From Brachionus manjavacas (taxonomy: Eukaryota; Rotifera; Eurotatoria; Ploima; Brachionidae): a DNA stretch of 64,000 bases. The position numbers were made by a program, and so were the translations under genes. The stretch covers positions 1,984,001 through 2,048,000 of the forward strand of contig JAHQIY010000003.1 of assembly GCA_019054805.1 (NCBI GenBank), in the 5' to 3' direction. The notes below the pieces were generated by a model. That model was not told the DNA's origin and made no database searches. It saw only the letters and a program-made list of their open reading frames with translations. Of the stretch, positions 33,976 through 43,968 are shown one piece after another (within the stretch, counting starts at the first letter, position 1; every line of letters starts with the position of its first letter).

Positions 33976-35415
33976 CATTCAAAATTTTCTTCTAGGCTGT
34001 CTTTACTGGAAGTTTGTTGAACAAATTTGTTAGATGATTGATCTACTTGGTTTGAACATTTAAATTATTAAATTGTTTGATTCAGACTCTAAGGTAATGT
34101 TGTTTTCATTTTCTAAGGAGCAAAATTCACATTTATCATTGTTTAATCGGACTCTTTTGTATCTTGCTATTTAAATAGGATATTCATCAAAAGAATACAT
34201 ATCATAGTAGCATTTACAAATTTCTTTTTCACACTCGATCAGATCACACATTTCACCAACCATTAGACAGAGTTGTTTTTAATTCATTTATCAAATCAAG
34301 TCTATGACTTAAATTTTTGTGACTTTGACTTAAAACTGTGGCTCAAAACAAGTCTGCCATTAGATCATTAGTTTACGAATTAGATGAGATGCACATGAGC
34401 TGGACATTTCGAATTAATGAAACATTTATAATATTCTATTTAATTCCATTTCTGGAAATCCATTTTTTTCAATACTTTCAAACACATAATCCCTGTTTTT
34501 GTTAATATGTTCAAGTGTGTATGAGATGCTTTGATTCAAATGATAGACATCAAAAGTAATTGATTGAATAAACTCATCTGTTAATTCAGGAAACTCAAAT
34601 TGATCTAAATCATGTATTATTTTGGTTATATTCGGCTAGAATATTTCGGAACTTCACATTTTTTAAATATTTTCGTCCATTGATTTTTTAAGCATCTTCT
34701 TATAAAGACTAATTTCATATGTATCTTTTGAGTCAGCAAGTTGTGGTCTATATTTGTTATCTCACACACGAAACGAAAATCTTGCTCGAAGTATTTAATA
34801 TTTATTTTAGAAACAATAGAATCTCGAAAAACTATTTCAACAACAAAAATATCATCTCCTCCGAGGGATCAATTATGACCCGATTTTTTTTTTTTTAAAT
34901 CTAGACAAAATACTGAACAATTCTATGCTTTTATATTTTATTTTTCTTAAAAAATCTTTTCAATCATGTGATAATTTACAAATTTGTCAAAATTGAATTA
35001 TTTAATTAAAATTTTTAGATTTAACTAAAGAATTCGATATTTTTAGGTGCTCAACTACTGTTTTTTCGATTTTCCTGAAAAATATGCTTTTAGGATTTGA
35101 CCATATGTCGCACCACTATTGTAATCTACCAAATCCCGCCAAATCGTCGATTAATTTATTTGAAAGCTCAGAACCCAAGTACTTTTCTTTGATTCGGCTA
35201 AAAGCTCCATCATTCTTGGAAATGTCTGATTTGTTCTTGCTCTAATATGCTGTTTTAAATAATACCTAAGACCTTCTATAGGATTCTTCAGATTCGGATG
35301 AAGTAAAAAAATCATGGTAATAATTATTTATATCGGGTTCAAAGTCTTTTTACATATGATCATCTTCATCTTCTTCCTCTTCAATAAATTTTTTTTGGAT
35401 GAAAACTCCAAGGTT
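33975..35415 (-). pseudogene. Broken coding relics, outer part of right arm
   Basis: Mirror of 16760-18200, with the same stops and frames. It adds no independent information. Confidence 0.35.
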
Positions 35416-36169
35416 ACTAACACGAGATTGATTATATGGGTGTAAAAAATTTTTTTTTTTGCCCCCTTCAAAAAAAAATTTTTTTTAGGGTTTTTGAGGG
35501 CGAAGATTACGAATTTTGAGTCAAAAATGTGAAATTCAGATAGAACTAAAGTTTTGAATTTCGTGAACTTTAATCAAACAAGGTACGAATTTATTAAATA
35601 GACGACGAAAAATCTACTTTCAAGCGGACCCATTTGGAAAAGATAAATAAGTAAAGAGAAAAAAATGATGAAATTTATTCGAACTTTGATATCAAAAAAT
35701 AGGGAACTAAATAAAGACGAAGAAAAAGGAATTTATTTTGGGTCATATTTATTCGGCTTATCCAGTGAACTCATTACTTATTAACGCACAGATAAAAAAA
35801 AATAAATAATAATAATTACGTCATTGATTGGTATAACTCCGAAACTAAGAAAAACGAAATAAGCCAAGCTTTTCTTTCTTTCTAATGGTTAACTCATCTT
35901 TCCAAAAGTTGATAAAAAGATCAAGCGAGTCACTGCCAGGTTTCCCATTTTTAACCTATTTAGTTTTCTAAATAATAATAATAATGAAGAGCTACAGCAA
36001 GCGAGCTTGCGGAGATGGTTACTCGGAAGCCATTTTTGGTAAGTCAAAAACTTTAGAGCATACACAAGCAACTCCTCGGTAACTTTAGTAAGGATCGCTG
36101 GTGAACCAGAAAATATTTTGAGCCTTATCTAATGTTTAGCCTATGTGTTGCATTATTTTCTTCCTCTCG

Positions 36170-38790
36170 AGTGACTTATGTTTCTCGGAAATCTAGCATT
36201 GAGTTCTTGATTTCCTTAAAATCTGAGCTATTTGAGTGGACTCAAGTCAACTTAATTATTTTCAGGCTATAACATTAGACCTCATCTTTGTATACTAACA
36301 CCAAATTAGTGTTGTTATTGAAAAAAATAGCCCACAAATTGTGGCAGTCAGTGAGACTTAGTTTAAGAGCATCTCAAATACAAAGTTGAAGGATACAATT
36401 TGTACAAAAAGGACAGAAGTGATGGACGCAGAGTCGGGGGTGTATGTCTCTACATTGATGAAAATATCGATTCATTTGAATTAAATGATTCATGTTTTAA
36501 TTTAAGTAAAATAGAACAAAATTGTGAAAAGTATTAGTTGGCTTTATAGGCCAAACGATTTTTTTGATATGAAAGATTTTGATTTAGTCATCAAACAATC
36601 TAAAGACTATGTGGATGAAAGAAGTTTTAAGGATATTCTAATAATGGGTGACTTTAACTTTCAATCAATCATCTGATAAAATGGCTGTGTTTCAAAAATC
36701 TTAAACGAAAATGGCATCGAACATAAATTCAGCGAGACGCTTCTAAATCTGAAAACACTTTGGCTTTGATTTCACGACTCAGCCTGTCAGTGTGTATGCA
36801 ATCGATAAAAAATTTGTGCTTTAATAAAGGACATCAGGTTATCTTTTTCAATTTTTTTCTCAAAATGAAGGTTAGTAAGGAATCATATACTATTAAAAAA
36901 TTTATTTAAAACAAAGCTGACTTAGAAAAAATTTCTGATTTTTTATCAAATATTGATTGGGTGCACTTATTTGAGAATTTAAAAATTTAGTGGAAAAAGC
37001 TGTGAAAAGTCAAAAATTATTATACAAATATCTAAATGATCAACAAGTAATCAGAGAATTAATCAAAGCATTAAAGAAGTCAAACAATAAATTAACGCAA
37101 GAACCGAAAGAGATATCAAATCTACTAAATTAATGTTTTCAAGATGTTTTTGTTATTGAACAAGATGGGGAGCTTCCACCTTTTGTAGCTGAAATTAATG
37201 AAAACTGTTCAGAATATATTAACATTGAACCAAATGATATTAGTTATGAAGTGGTTTATAATAAATTTCAAGACACTAAATCAAAACAAATCATGTGGTG
37301 TAGACAAGCTTCATCCGCTATTGCTAAAAAACTGTGCAGAAGCCTGTTCCTGTTACTTTGATTTTCAGAAAGTCTTTATCTAATTGTCAGCTTCCATTAC
37401 AATTCAGATCAGCAAATATTACTTCATTGTTTAAAAAAGGTAATAAATCAACGGACATCAATTATCGTCCTGTGTCTTTATCTTCAATTCCGTGCAAAAT
37501 TATGAAAAGCAAAATAAGAACCAAAATGGAAGACTAAATTTAAAAGAACAATATTATATCTAAAGAACAGCATGGATTTGTCAAGAAAAAGTCATGTACA
37601 TCTAATCTTCTAGAAACTCTAGATTTCATCTCGTATTCCTGTTGATGTAATTCTGCTAGATTTTGCGAAAGCATTTGATACTGTTCCGCACAGACGACCA
37701 ATAGCTAAATTGAAAGCGTATGGCTTTGATGGTCTGACACTAAAATGGATTGAAGCTTTCTTGAAAAATAGAAGACAACGAGTTGTTCAAGGTGAAATTT
37801 TGTCGGATTGGGTTGAGATTTTTAGCGGTGTACCACAAGGGTCAGTGATTGGTCCACTATTGTTCGTTTTGTATATCAATGATCTACCAAAAGGAATAGA
37901 GAATATTGTCAAAATGTATGCAGATGATACTAAAATATTCTTGCAAACTGTATCAGAAATAAGCGCAGTGAAACTTCAATCAGATTTAGATTTAATTTTC
38001 AAGTAGACTCAAGGTTGGCTTCTTCTCTTCAACTCATCAAAATGTTTGGTTATGCTTACGGTCAAAAAAAAAAGAACAAAAAAAAAAAATCAACGTCAGA
38101 AACCGAAAGAGATTTTAGAGTTATCTTCAATACAAATCTTAAATAGAAAAATCAAGTGATAGAGGCTACAAACAAAGCAAATCAAATGTTGGATCGCATC
38201 AGAAAATCATTCGCTCGTTTTGATTGTAAGTTATTTAGATCATTGTATTTAACTTTTGTTCGTCCTCTTTTGGAATTTGCTGTGCCTGTATGGTCTCCAT
38301 TTCTTAAGTCGGATTGTGAGAATCTTGAGAGGATTCAACCCAGAGCTAAGAAATTTGTTTCTTCAATTAGAAACAAACCGTATGAAAGCAGATTGAAGGC
38401 TTTGAACATTTCAAATCTGGTGGAAAGAAGAAAAAGAGGTGATCTAATTCAATTATAAAAGTTCATGCATGGAATAGAAATGGTTGAAAAGAGCAGCAAT
38501 TTTAATGTCACCAAAATCCAAGAAAGAGGTCACTGCTTCAAATATCACAAAGAAATTTCGAGGCTCCAACATAAAGTTAACTTTTTTTTCAACAGAACCG
38601 CTAACAAATGGAACTCACTGCCAAATCAATTAGTTGAAGCACCCAATTTTAACAGCTTTAAAGCAGGCATTGATTGCTGGATGAGCAGCAATCAATCACA
38701 TTAGCTGTCTTAGTGTTCCTTTTCAGCACACTCGCTGGCTAGCCAGCTACAGTCAAAACTACTACTACTACTAAATTATTAAATTAATAA
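36170..38790 (+). mobile_element. CR1-like LINE, nearly full ORF2 but broken
   Basis: It begins ~330 bp outside the palindrome. Endonuclease relics: NSPQIVAVSET (~36330), then KVEGYNLYKKDRSDGRRVGG (~36385-36440) and DFNF (~36650). RT: LPLQFRSANITSLFKKGNKS (37390), INYRPVSLSSIPCKIMKS, EQHGFVKKKSCTSNLLETLD (37565), then from 37710 YGFDGLTLKWIEAFLKNRRQ, SGVPQGSVIGPLLFVLYIND and KMYADDTKIF (catalytic YADD). The C-terminal domain (38156-38704) reads FARFDCKLFRSLYLTFVRPL, LEFAVPVWSPFLKSDCENLE, then NRTANKWNSLPNQLVEA. It ends with a GC-rich 3' UTR and an ACT trinucleotide run (38757-38772), a usual CR1-type tail. At least five frameshifts or stops. Less decayed than most LINEs here. Confidence 0.9.
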
Positions 38791-38990
38791 TATTAATAAC
38801 AAAAATTCGCACAAATCTATTAAAATAGAATAATTATAGCATTCAAACAACAATTTTATTAATCTTACCATAAAATTAAGAAAAAAGAATAAAACAATTA
38901 GATTCATACTAATGTTATTAAAAAAAAATAATAAAAGGTAAAAAAATTATAGATTAATTCCAACTATTTATTTTACCTTTTGGAATACAT
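38791..38990. other. AT-rich spacer
   Basis: Nothing was recognised. Confidence 0.5.
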
Positions 38991-38999
38991 TTATTTGGA

Positions 39000-39275
39000 C
39001 AAAATTAAAACTCTTTCTTTTTTAATTTTCCTTCGCAAATTTTCAACAATTCGAGTTGGTGATACAAACTACCAAGAGTTTTTTTGACGCCGCCTATTTT
39101 TCGTTTGTTGTGAATTGGTATATCCATACCGATTGAATGAATTCCATTAACTTGAGTCGATTCGCACATGATACAACATGACTACATTTGTAATGTTTCA
39201 GCCAAAAAGCGCATGTACAAGCACTTAATTTCCAATTTTCTTGATTAATTTCAACTTTGTAAAATTCGAATTCGA
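39000..39275 (-). pseudogene. MULE C-terminal fragment with SWIM zinc finger
   Basis: The minus strand reads QENWKLSACTCAFWLKHYKC then SHVVSCANRLKLMEFIQS. The spacing C-x-C-x9-C-x-H is the SWIM finger, with the same W-x-x-S-x-C-x-C start as the copies at 3.27 and 45.17 kb. After it comes MDIPIHNKRKIGGVKKTLGS in another frame, which replaces the usual AT-hook tail. No DDE core is present upstream; a mariner piece lies there instead. Confidence 0.75.
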
Positions 39276-39429
39276 TCTGAAATCTGAAAATCTTAAATTG
39301 ATCATTTCATCGAATGTGGTCCAGTTATTTATTGATAATTTTTGAACTTTTTTTAAACTTTATAAAAAACTGTTTTTATTAAGATTATTATTGGATTGAT
39401 AATTTTATGGTAGTTTTTAATAAATTTAA

Positions 39430-39720
39430 GGAATCAATTCATTCATCGCGACGCGGTTATCGTTTGCTTGGGTTGCAATAGCTCATAATAGATGACACCT
39501 TTCTGATGCCACCAAAGACGCCTTCTTTGTTATCGAGGAGGAAATATCCAGCTTTGAATCGAGCAAAACAAATTTTACAAGAGAGAATAGTCAGAGCGTT
39601 ATCTTCATATACCAGACAAATCTATTTGGGAGCCTCTTTCACATTTTTTTCATAGTTAAACTTGAATAACATGCAATGGCGGATCATGCAATGCGTTTTT
39701 TCGTCATACATTTTTTAATT
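39430..39720 (-). pseudogene. Mariner transposase N-terminal fragment
   Basis: The minus strand reads MIRHCMLFKFNYEKNVKEAP, a stop, then CLVYEDNALTILSCKICFAR and FKAGYFLLDNKEG. This is the first helix-turn-helix of mariner transposases (I-R-H...L-F-x-F...N-A...A-x...V-Y-x-x-x-A-L-T...W/C-F-A-R-F-x-A-G-x-F-x-L-x-D). The catalytic domain is absent. Confidence 0.75.
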
Positions 39721-40075
39721 AGTTGAATATTTAAAATTTAAAAAGCAAACATGATCTTATCATCGTTTAAAAGAGTAAGAGTTGCTCTTTCAAATGATGT
39801 ATTACATCGCATTAAAAATTTTAATCTTGGATGGAATTTTTGCATTTAAAAATCGACGAAAAACGTTATGAATTTCGGGACAATCAAAAAGTGTCAAAGC
39901 TTCATCACAGCTTTAATCATAATTGTTGCTAATAAACCGAGTGAAATGACGAAGACAAAGACTTGTTCAACTTTGATTACAATAGGAGCTAATTAAATAA
40001 TTGAATGAAATAAATTGTAATTTTTTAAAAAATTTATTGAGCCAAAAAATTCAGGTTAAAGAGATTTGAACAATT
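39721..40075. other. Unresolved stretch downstream of the prohormone cluster
   Basis: A minus-strand frame (~39930-39810) reads SCDEALTLFDCPEIHNVFRR and FLNAKIPSKIKIFN, which looks coding but is short and broken. Family unknown. Confidence 0.3.
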
Positions 40076-40438
40076 TTACTTTTTTTTTATTTTATTAATA
40101 AAATTCATCATATTGACATCTCCTAAGAAATTTAAAATATTAAAAAGATTCTTTTTTAAATTTCATAACAAACCGTATTGATCGCTATCACCATGAATTG
40201 AACTATCCAAATGCTCGGCTCTCCATTTAGCCATGCATTTGACAAGCAATACTCTTTTGATCGATTCAGGCAAATCCATCCTATTCCGATAAGTGCACAC
40301 ACTTTTTTCTGCTCTTTTGCCAATTCTAGCCCACGGTCCGTTCACAAAGTCCGAGTTTATCGGAGGCCTCTGCTTGCTCGCATTCGCCAAACATCCAACT
40401 AAAATCATCAAACAAACAATCTTTAGGGCACAATTCAT
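40076..40438 (-). CDS. W-x-R-I-amide neuropeptide precursor, third paralogue
   Basis: Exon 1 (40438-40174) is 265 nt, exactly the length of exon 1 in the palindrome copies. It has a signal peptide (~residues 6-20), then QRPPINSDFVNGPWARI, GKR, and a tail with Cys48 and Cys68 and IKRVLLVKC. The peptide and GKR are identical to the other copies, while the signal peptide and tail differ at many positions. This is the pattern expected when only the peptide is under selection. Donor G/GTTTGT (40173) and acceptor TTTCTTAG (40123) give a 51-bp intron and a basic C-terminus (GDVNMMNFINKIKKK). Same orientation as the right-arm copy 12 kb away, so probably an older tandem duplicate. It is followed upstream by two more secreted-prohormone-like genes on the same strand. 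Confidence 0.75.
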
Positions 40439-40506
40439 TTTTCTATCTTTAAAATGTTCTCTTTGTTTACGGCTTTTAAATAAATTTAAATTTTAAAAAC
40501 AACCTA

Positions 40507-40565
40507 TTTATACCAAAATTTAATTAATTTAATTTTAAAATAATTGCTCTTAACCGGCTGACAAA
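40507..40565 (-). promoter_or_regulatory. TATA box and conserved upstream element of third paralogue
   Basis: TATAAA (40512-40507, minus) in GGTATAAATAG, and upstream AGCCGGTTAAGAGCAATTAT, match the palindrome copies with about one change per 20 bp. Similarity fades beyond ~40570. Confidence 0.7.
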
Positions 40566-40714
40566 TTCGAACTAGGGAATTATCAGCTTAATCATCGACA
40601 GCTTTTAGAAAAAAAAAATTTAGCAATAAAATTTATTAAAAAACAATGATTAATAAATTGAAATTTAAAAATGAGCTAATTAAGTTTTTATTTAAATACA
40701 ACATGTACCACATA

Positions 40715-41136
40715 CTATTGACTCATAAACACACTCTCTGCTGAATAATCTCTTGATCTTTTCTCTGCCATTCTCTTCGCCAAAAACTCCAATAATCGAT
40801 CTAGAAAAATAAATAAATAAATAGACTAAAATCTAAGATTTGGTGTCGTTTTTCTCAACATTGAGGATAAATTAGCAAAAATTCTATACCAGATGCGTGG
40901 TCTCTTTTCACAACGCCTTTCTTAAAGCTTTTCAAATATTTATAATTTGGCAAGCGGCTGAATATGTCGCTTTTGTCGACAGGCACCTCGCCGATCTGGC
41001 TACTTGGACTCGACTCTAACTTTTGCTTGCTAACCGCCTGAAGCAAAGCCTGGTTCAATTTTCTAACACTGCCCAGATCGGTTTGATTGCGCATCGAGCT
41101 CAGCAACATTATCGGATACAAAAAACTCAGGAACAT
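40715..41136 (-). CDS. Prohormone-like secreted protein, two exons, family unknown
   Basis: Exon 1 (41136-40890) encodes 82 residues with a short hydrophobic start (MFLSFLYPIMLLSS), then a Gln/Leu-rich helix (RKLNQALLQAVSKQKL), RLPNYKYLKSFKKGVVKR and DHAS. Donor TG/GTATAG and acceptor TTTTTCTAG (40801) give an 89-bp intron in phase 1. Exon 2 continues DRLLEFLAKRMAEKRSRDYS to a stop (110 residues in all). Dibasic KR sites bracket DHASDRLLEFLA and MAE, so at least one 12-residue peptide could be released; the junction falls inside it. No cysteines are present in the secreted part. It sits between two W-x-R-I-type genes on the same strand. An alternative is that exon 1 is the continuation of the upstream gene (41509-41317), but the phase-1 donor there has no in-phase acceptor into it. 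Confidence 0.5.
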
Positions 41137-41148
41137 TTTGATATTTTC

Positions 41149-41509
41149 TTAGCAAAAATTTTTCAAAACTGCAAATATATCTTGATAAACACAGCAGGTA
41201 TAGAACTAATTAAGGCCCCATTGAGCTCAAGTATCCGGCAAGATTTTTTAATGAAGCTTTTATTCCAAAGTGGGTTCTTTTCTTTCCTAATTGTGATCAA
41301 AAATAAGTAATCTTACACAACAATAGGTCTGAGTCATCAGCATTGGCATCCATTGATTCGGTGCTAGGACCTTGCGCTGCTCCAAAGCGCTTGCCGATTC
41401 GGTTCCAATGGGTCCCGTGTCTTGGCAAATTTTTGCTCAAAAACATGGCGTTCAGTGTGTTCAGAGTGATTAAAATTGCAAAAATTTTGAGTAAATTTTG
41501 TCTTTTCAT
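41149..41509 (-). CDS. Short prohormone with H-W-N-R-I-G-K-R site, distant W-x-R-I relative
   Basis: Exon 1 (41509-41317) has a clear signal peptide (NLLKIFAILITLNTLNA), then MFLSKNLPRHGTHWNRIGKR and FGAAQGPSTESMDANADDSD. The only processing site is R-I-G-K-R, as in the palindrome family. The predicted peptide would end His-Trp-Asn-Arg-Ile-amide. Cleavage after the signal leaves ~18 residues, the same size as in the paralogues. Donor T/GTAAGA (41316) is strong. The nearest in-phase acceptor (TTTGCAG, 41169) adds FLKNFC and a stop, giving one Cys. If the donor is not used, the frame ends CKITYF. No TATA element like that of the other three genes was seen. The link to the family rests on W-x-R-I-G-K-R, size, position and strand. 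Confidence 0.6.
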
Positions 41510-43960
41510 TCTTGAATCAATTTGCTTATTTTAAAATAGGAAACTGTCTTTTTTTAATGATTGGAAAAAAATAAATTTTTTAAATTTTTTTAAATTTTGC
41601 TTTATTTAAATATAGACAATTTGATGCAATCGATGGCTATCAGTTACTTGAAATTAGTAAAATAGGTAAACATAAATGATTTGTCATTATAAATTGATGT
41701 CTAGTAATTGAATATGAAAAAATTGGCTTGAATTTCTTCAAAGCGGATTAAACAAATAAAAATTTGTTAGTCATTGATAAGCAATTTGGTTTGGAGATAA
41801 AAATTTAGATTTTTGATGATAATGGGATGCAAGAAATAAGTATGTAAATATAGTAAAATATTTTTTTGGTTGAGATTTTGTTACAGAAATCTTAATCATT
41901 TGGTTTGTCATTGTCAAATTTAATCTAATTAACAAAAAAAACAAAATCTTTATTTAATTATAAATCATTTGATTCTATGATTCATTGAAAATATTGAAAT
42001 TTTTTTCTAAATTAAATTTTTTTCCACAAATACCTGAGAGAAAAAAACTGGTGAAAAAACACCAGTAAGTACCATTTGTTATCTTTTTACCATTTGAAAT
42101 GTTCGTTTTTTATTAAAAAACGAAAAAAATTAGACAATTAATTAAGATTTCAAGATTTATTTATTTAGGCATTGCGAATTTTTATACAAAAATTCCAAAA
42201 CAAAATTTAAATTCTTAATAAAAATATGGCTTTTGAACAACAGAGTTTTCTGTAATTTTTAAAAGGTGAAACAATCTATGTTTAAATTAACAGTCCAATT
42301 TAAGAAAAAATTTAAATGAATGTTTCCCAATAAATTGATTGTTTTTAATCAAATTTTACCTATTAAGAAAAGAATTATTTTTTTTTTGGTAACAGATGGT
42401 TAAATAAAGCAAAAGAATGTAAAATTGAATTTTTTGTTAGGGCAAAATTTTTTAAATTAAAGTAAAATAATGTAAAAATTCTCGAAATTCTAATTAATAA
42501 AATTTATTTGATAATTATATTTTCAAAAATTAATCTACAGTTTGACCTTACTCAATCTCTTCGTATAGCAACCTTCATTACCTTATCAATCAAATTTAAA
42601 AAATATTAGCTATTTTTTATTTTCCCAAATCAGTTTATATTGGCTTGACATTTCTTTAGAGTTCCTTAAATTCAAATATTGCTTTTCCTGAATCTTTTTC
42701 AGTTTTAATATTTTGTTTTCTTATATAATTCTTTAATTCAATACAGACCTTCTTTATAGAATATTTTTCGGAGAAAATTTTTTTTAAATACTCGGATAAT
42801 GTAAGACGATTTTTATTTTGTAAATTTTTTAAATTTAAAAAATAAAAACTTAATAAAAAAAAATTTTTTTAGGATTTTTTTTACAAAACTCTGAATTGTG
42901 TTTTCAGTCGCTATCCTGATGCTGTTTAAATAAAGTTTCATATTTTACGGAGAAATTTTTTTATAAAAACTCGGCTAATATCAGACAATTTCACGCAAAT
43001 TTCACGCAGTGGGAGTGTGAGTTCAATTAACTCACACTCACACTTATATAGTGCTGCTACGATACCTTGAATTCACCATATTTTACCATATTTACCGTAA
43101 AATTTGGTAATCTAAAAAAGGGTATTTTTCGTAAAATAACGATAATTATCGTAAAATACCGATAATTACTGTAAAATTCAGTGAAAAAAAAAATTCCAAA
43201 ATTTCTCGAAAAAAACGGATTTTCATGAAAAATATTTTTTTTTTTGAATTTTTGAAAAAGGAAAACAAAAAAAATTTTTTTGACAAAAATTTACGTAAAT
43301 TTCGGTAAATTCTTGTAGAAAAAGGTAAAAAATGGTAAAAATTCAACAGAAAAGGAAAAACGGATTCTTTATTATTTCATTCAATTTTTTTTCTAAACAA
43401 ATTATGAAAATTAATATTTATTTGTCAATTATTTGTTTTCCCAAATCAGTATTTGAAAATATTAAGTACGAAAATGTTAAATTATTTTCTTATATACAGA
43501 AACTATCAAAAATCATTTATATAGAGCTCTATAAAAAAAAGATATACAATCAGAATTTAATGATCTGACCAGTCACCATTTCTTTCACTTACAATATCAA
43601 CAACCTAGAAATGTTTTATTAAAAAATTAAAATAAAAAAATCTTTAATATTTTTTACATATTTGAGATGATTTGTATATTTCTTACATTTTTCAACTGTC
43701 AAAGTTTTTTGAAATGCTTAATATCAAAAGTAAAAAAATATGCTTTAAATGAAATCAAAAGTTAGACATAAATTTTTTTAAAAAGCATGGTTTGTAAAAT
43801 TTATTCCAAAAGGATCAACATTCAAAGAAGCTTGGGACGAGACAGCTAACAGCTTAAAAGCAAAAAAAGCTAGAAAACAAAATTTATTTTGTAAATAATG
43901 TTAAAATATTAATTTTCACAATTTGTTTATAAAAAAAATTGAATGAAATAAAAAAAAATA
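41510..43960. other. AT-rich intergenic DNA with a decayed TIR copy
   Basis: No gene was seen. Positions ~42400-42600 match the inner TIR of the 11.6-13.7-kb element (AAAATAATGTAAAAATTC; CTCTTCGTATAGCAACC; TTATCAATCAAATTTA), so a remnant of that family lies here. Positions 43080-43340 repeat short words built on TACCGTAAA/TTACGGTA with no clear unit. Confidence 0.5.
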
Positions 43961-43968
43961 TTTTTTCC

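Larger units (their letters stand above)
26972..35838 (-). repeat. Right arm of giant inverted repeat (~8.9 kb)
   Basis: This is the reverse complement of 16332-25216, with the same content in reverse order. The intact 125-codon ORF crossing its inner edge, and the paralogous neuropeptide gene 12 kb further on in the same orientation (40438-40076, minus), make this arm the more likely original and the left arm the copy. Outside 35838 the sequence (CCGAAACTAAG...) has no counterpart outside 16332. Confidence 0.97.

Noticed and set aside
16332..35838. Palindrome as a missed-adapter fold-back read
   Set aside because: Such artefacts have almost no spacer and identical arms from one molecule. 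Here there is a 1.75-kb unique spacer, several substitutions between arms and unrelated outer flanks. An assembly misjoin of haplotypes is still possible and is listed as the main refutation.
40211..40496. Plus-strand ORFs of 63 and 67 codons
   Set aside because: They are antisense shadows of the third neuropeptide gene and its promoter.
41023..41310. 95-codon plus-strand ORF
   Set aside because: It is antisense to the two prohormone-like genes. The minus-strand frames have signal peptides, dibasic sites and splice signals.
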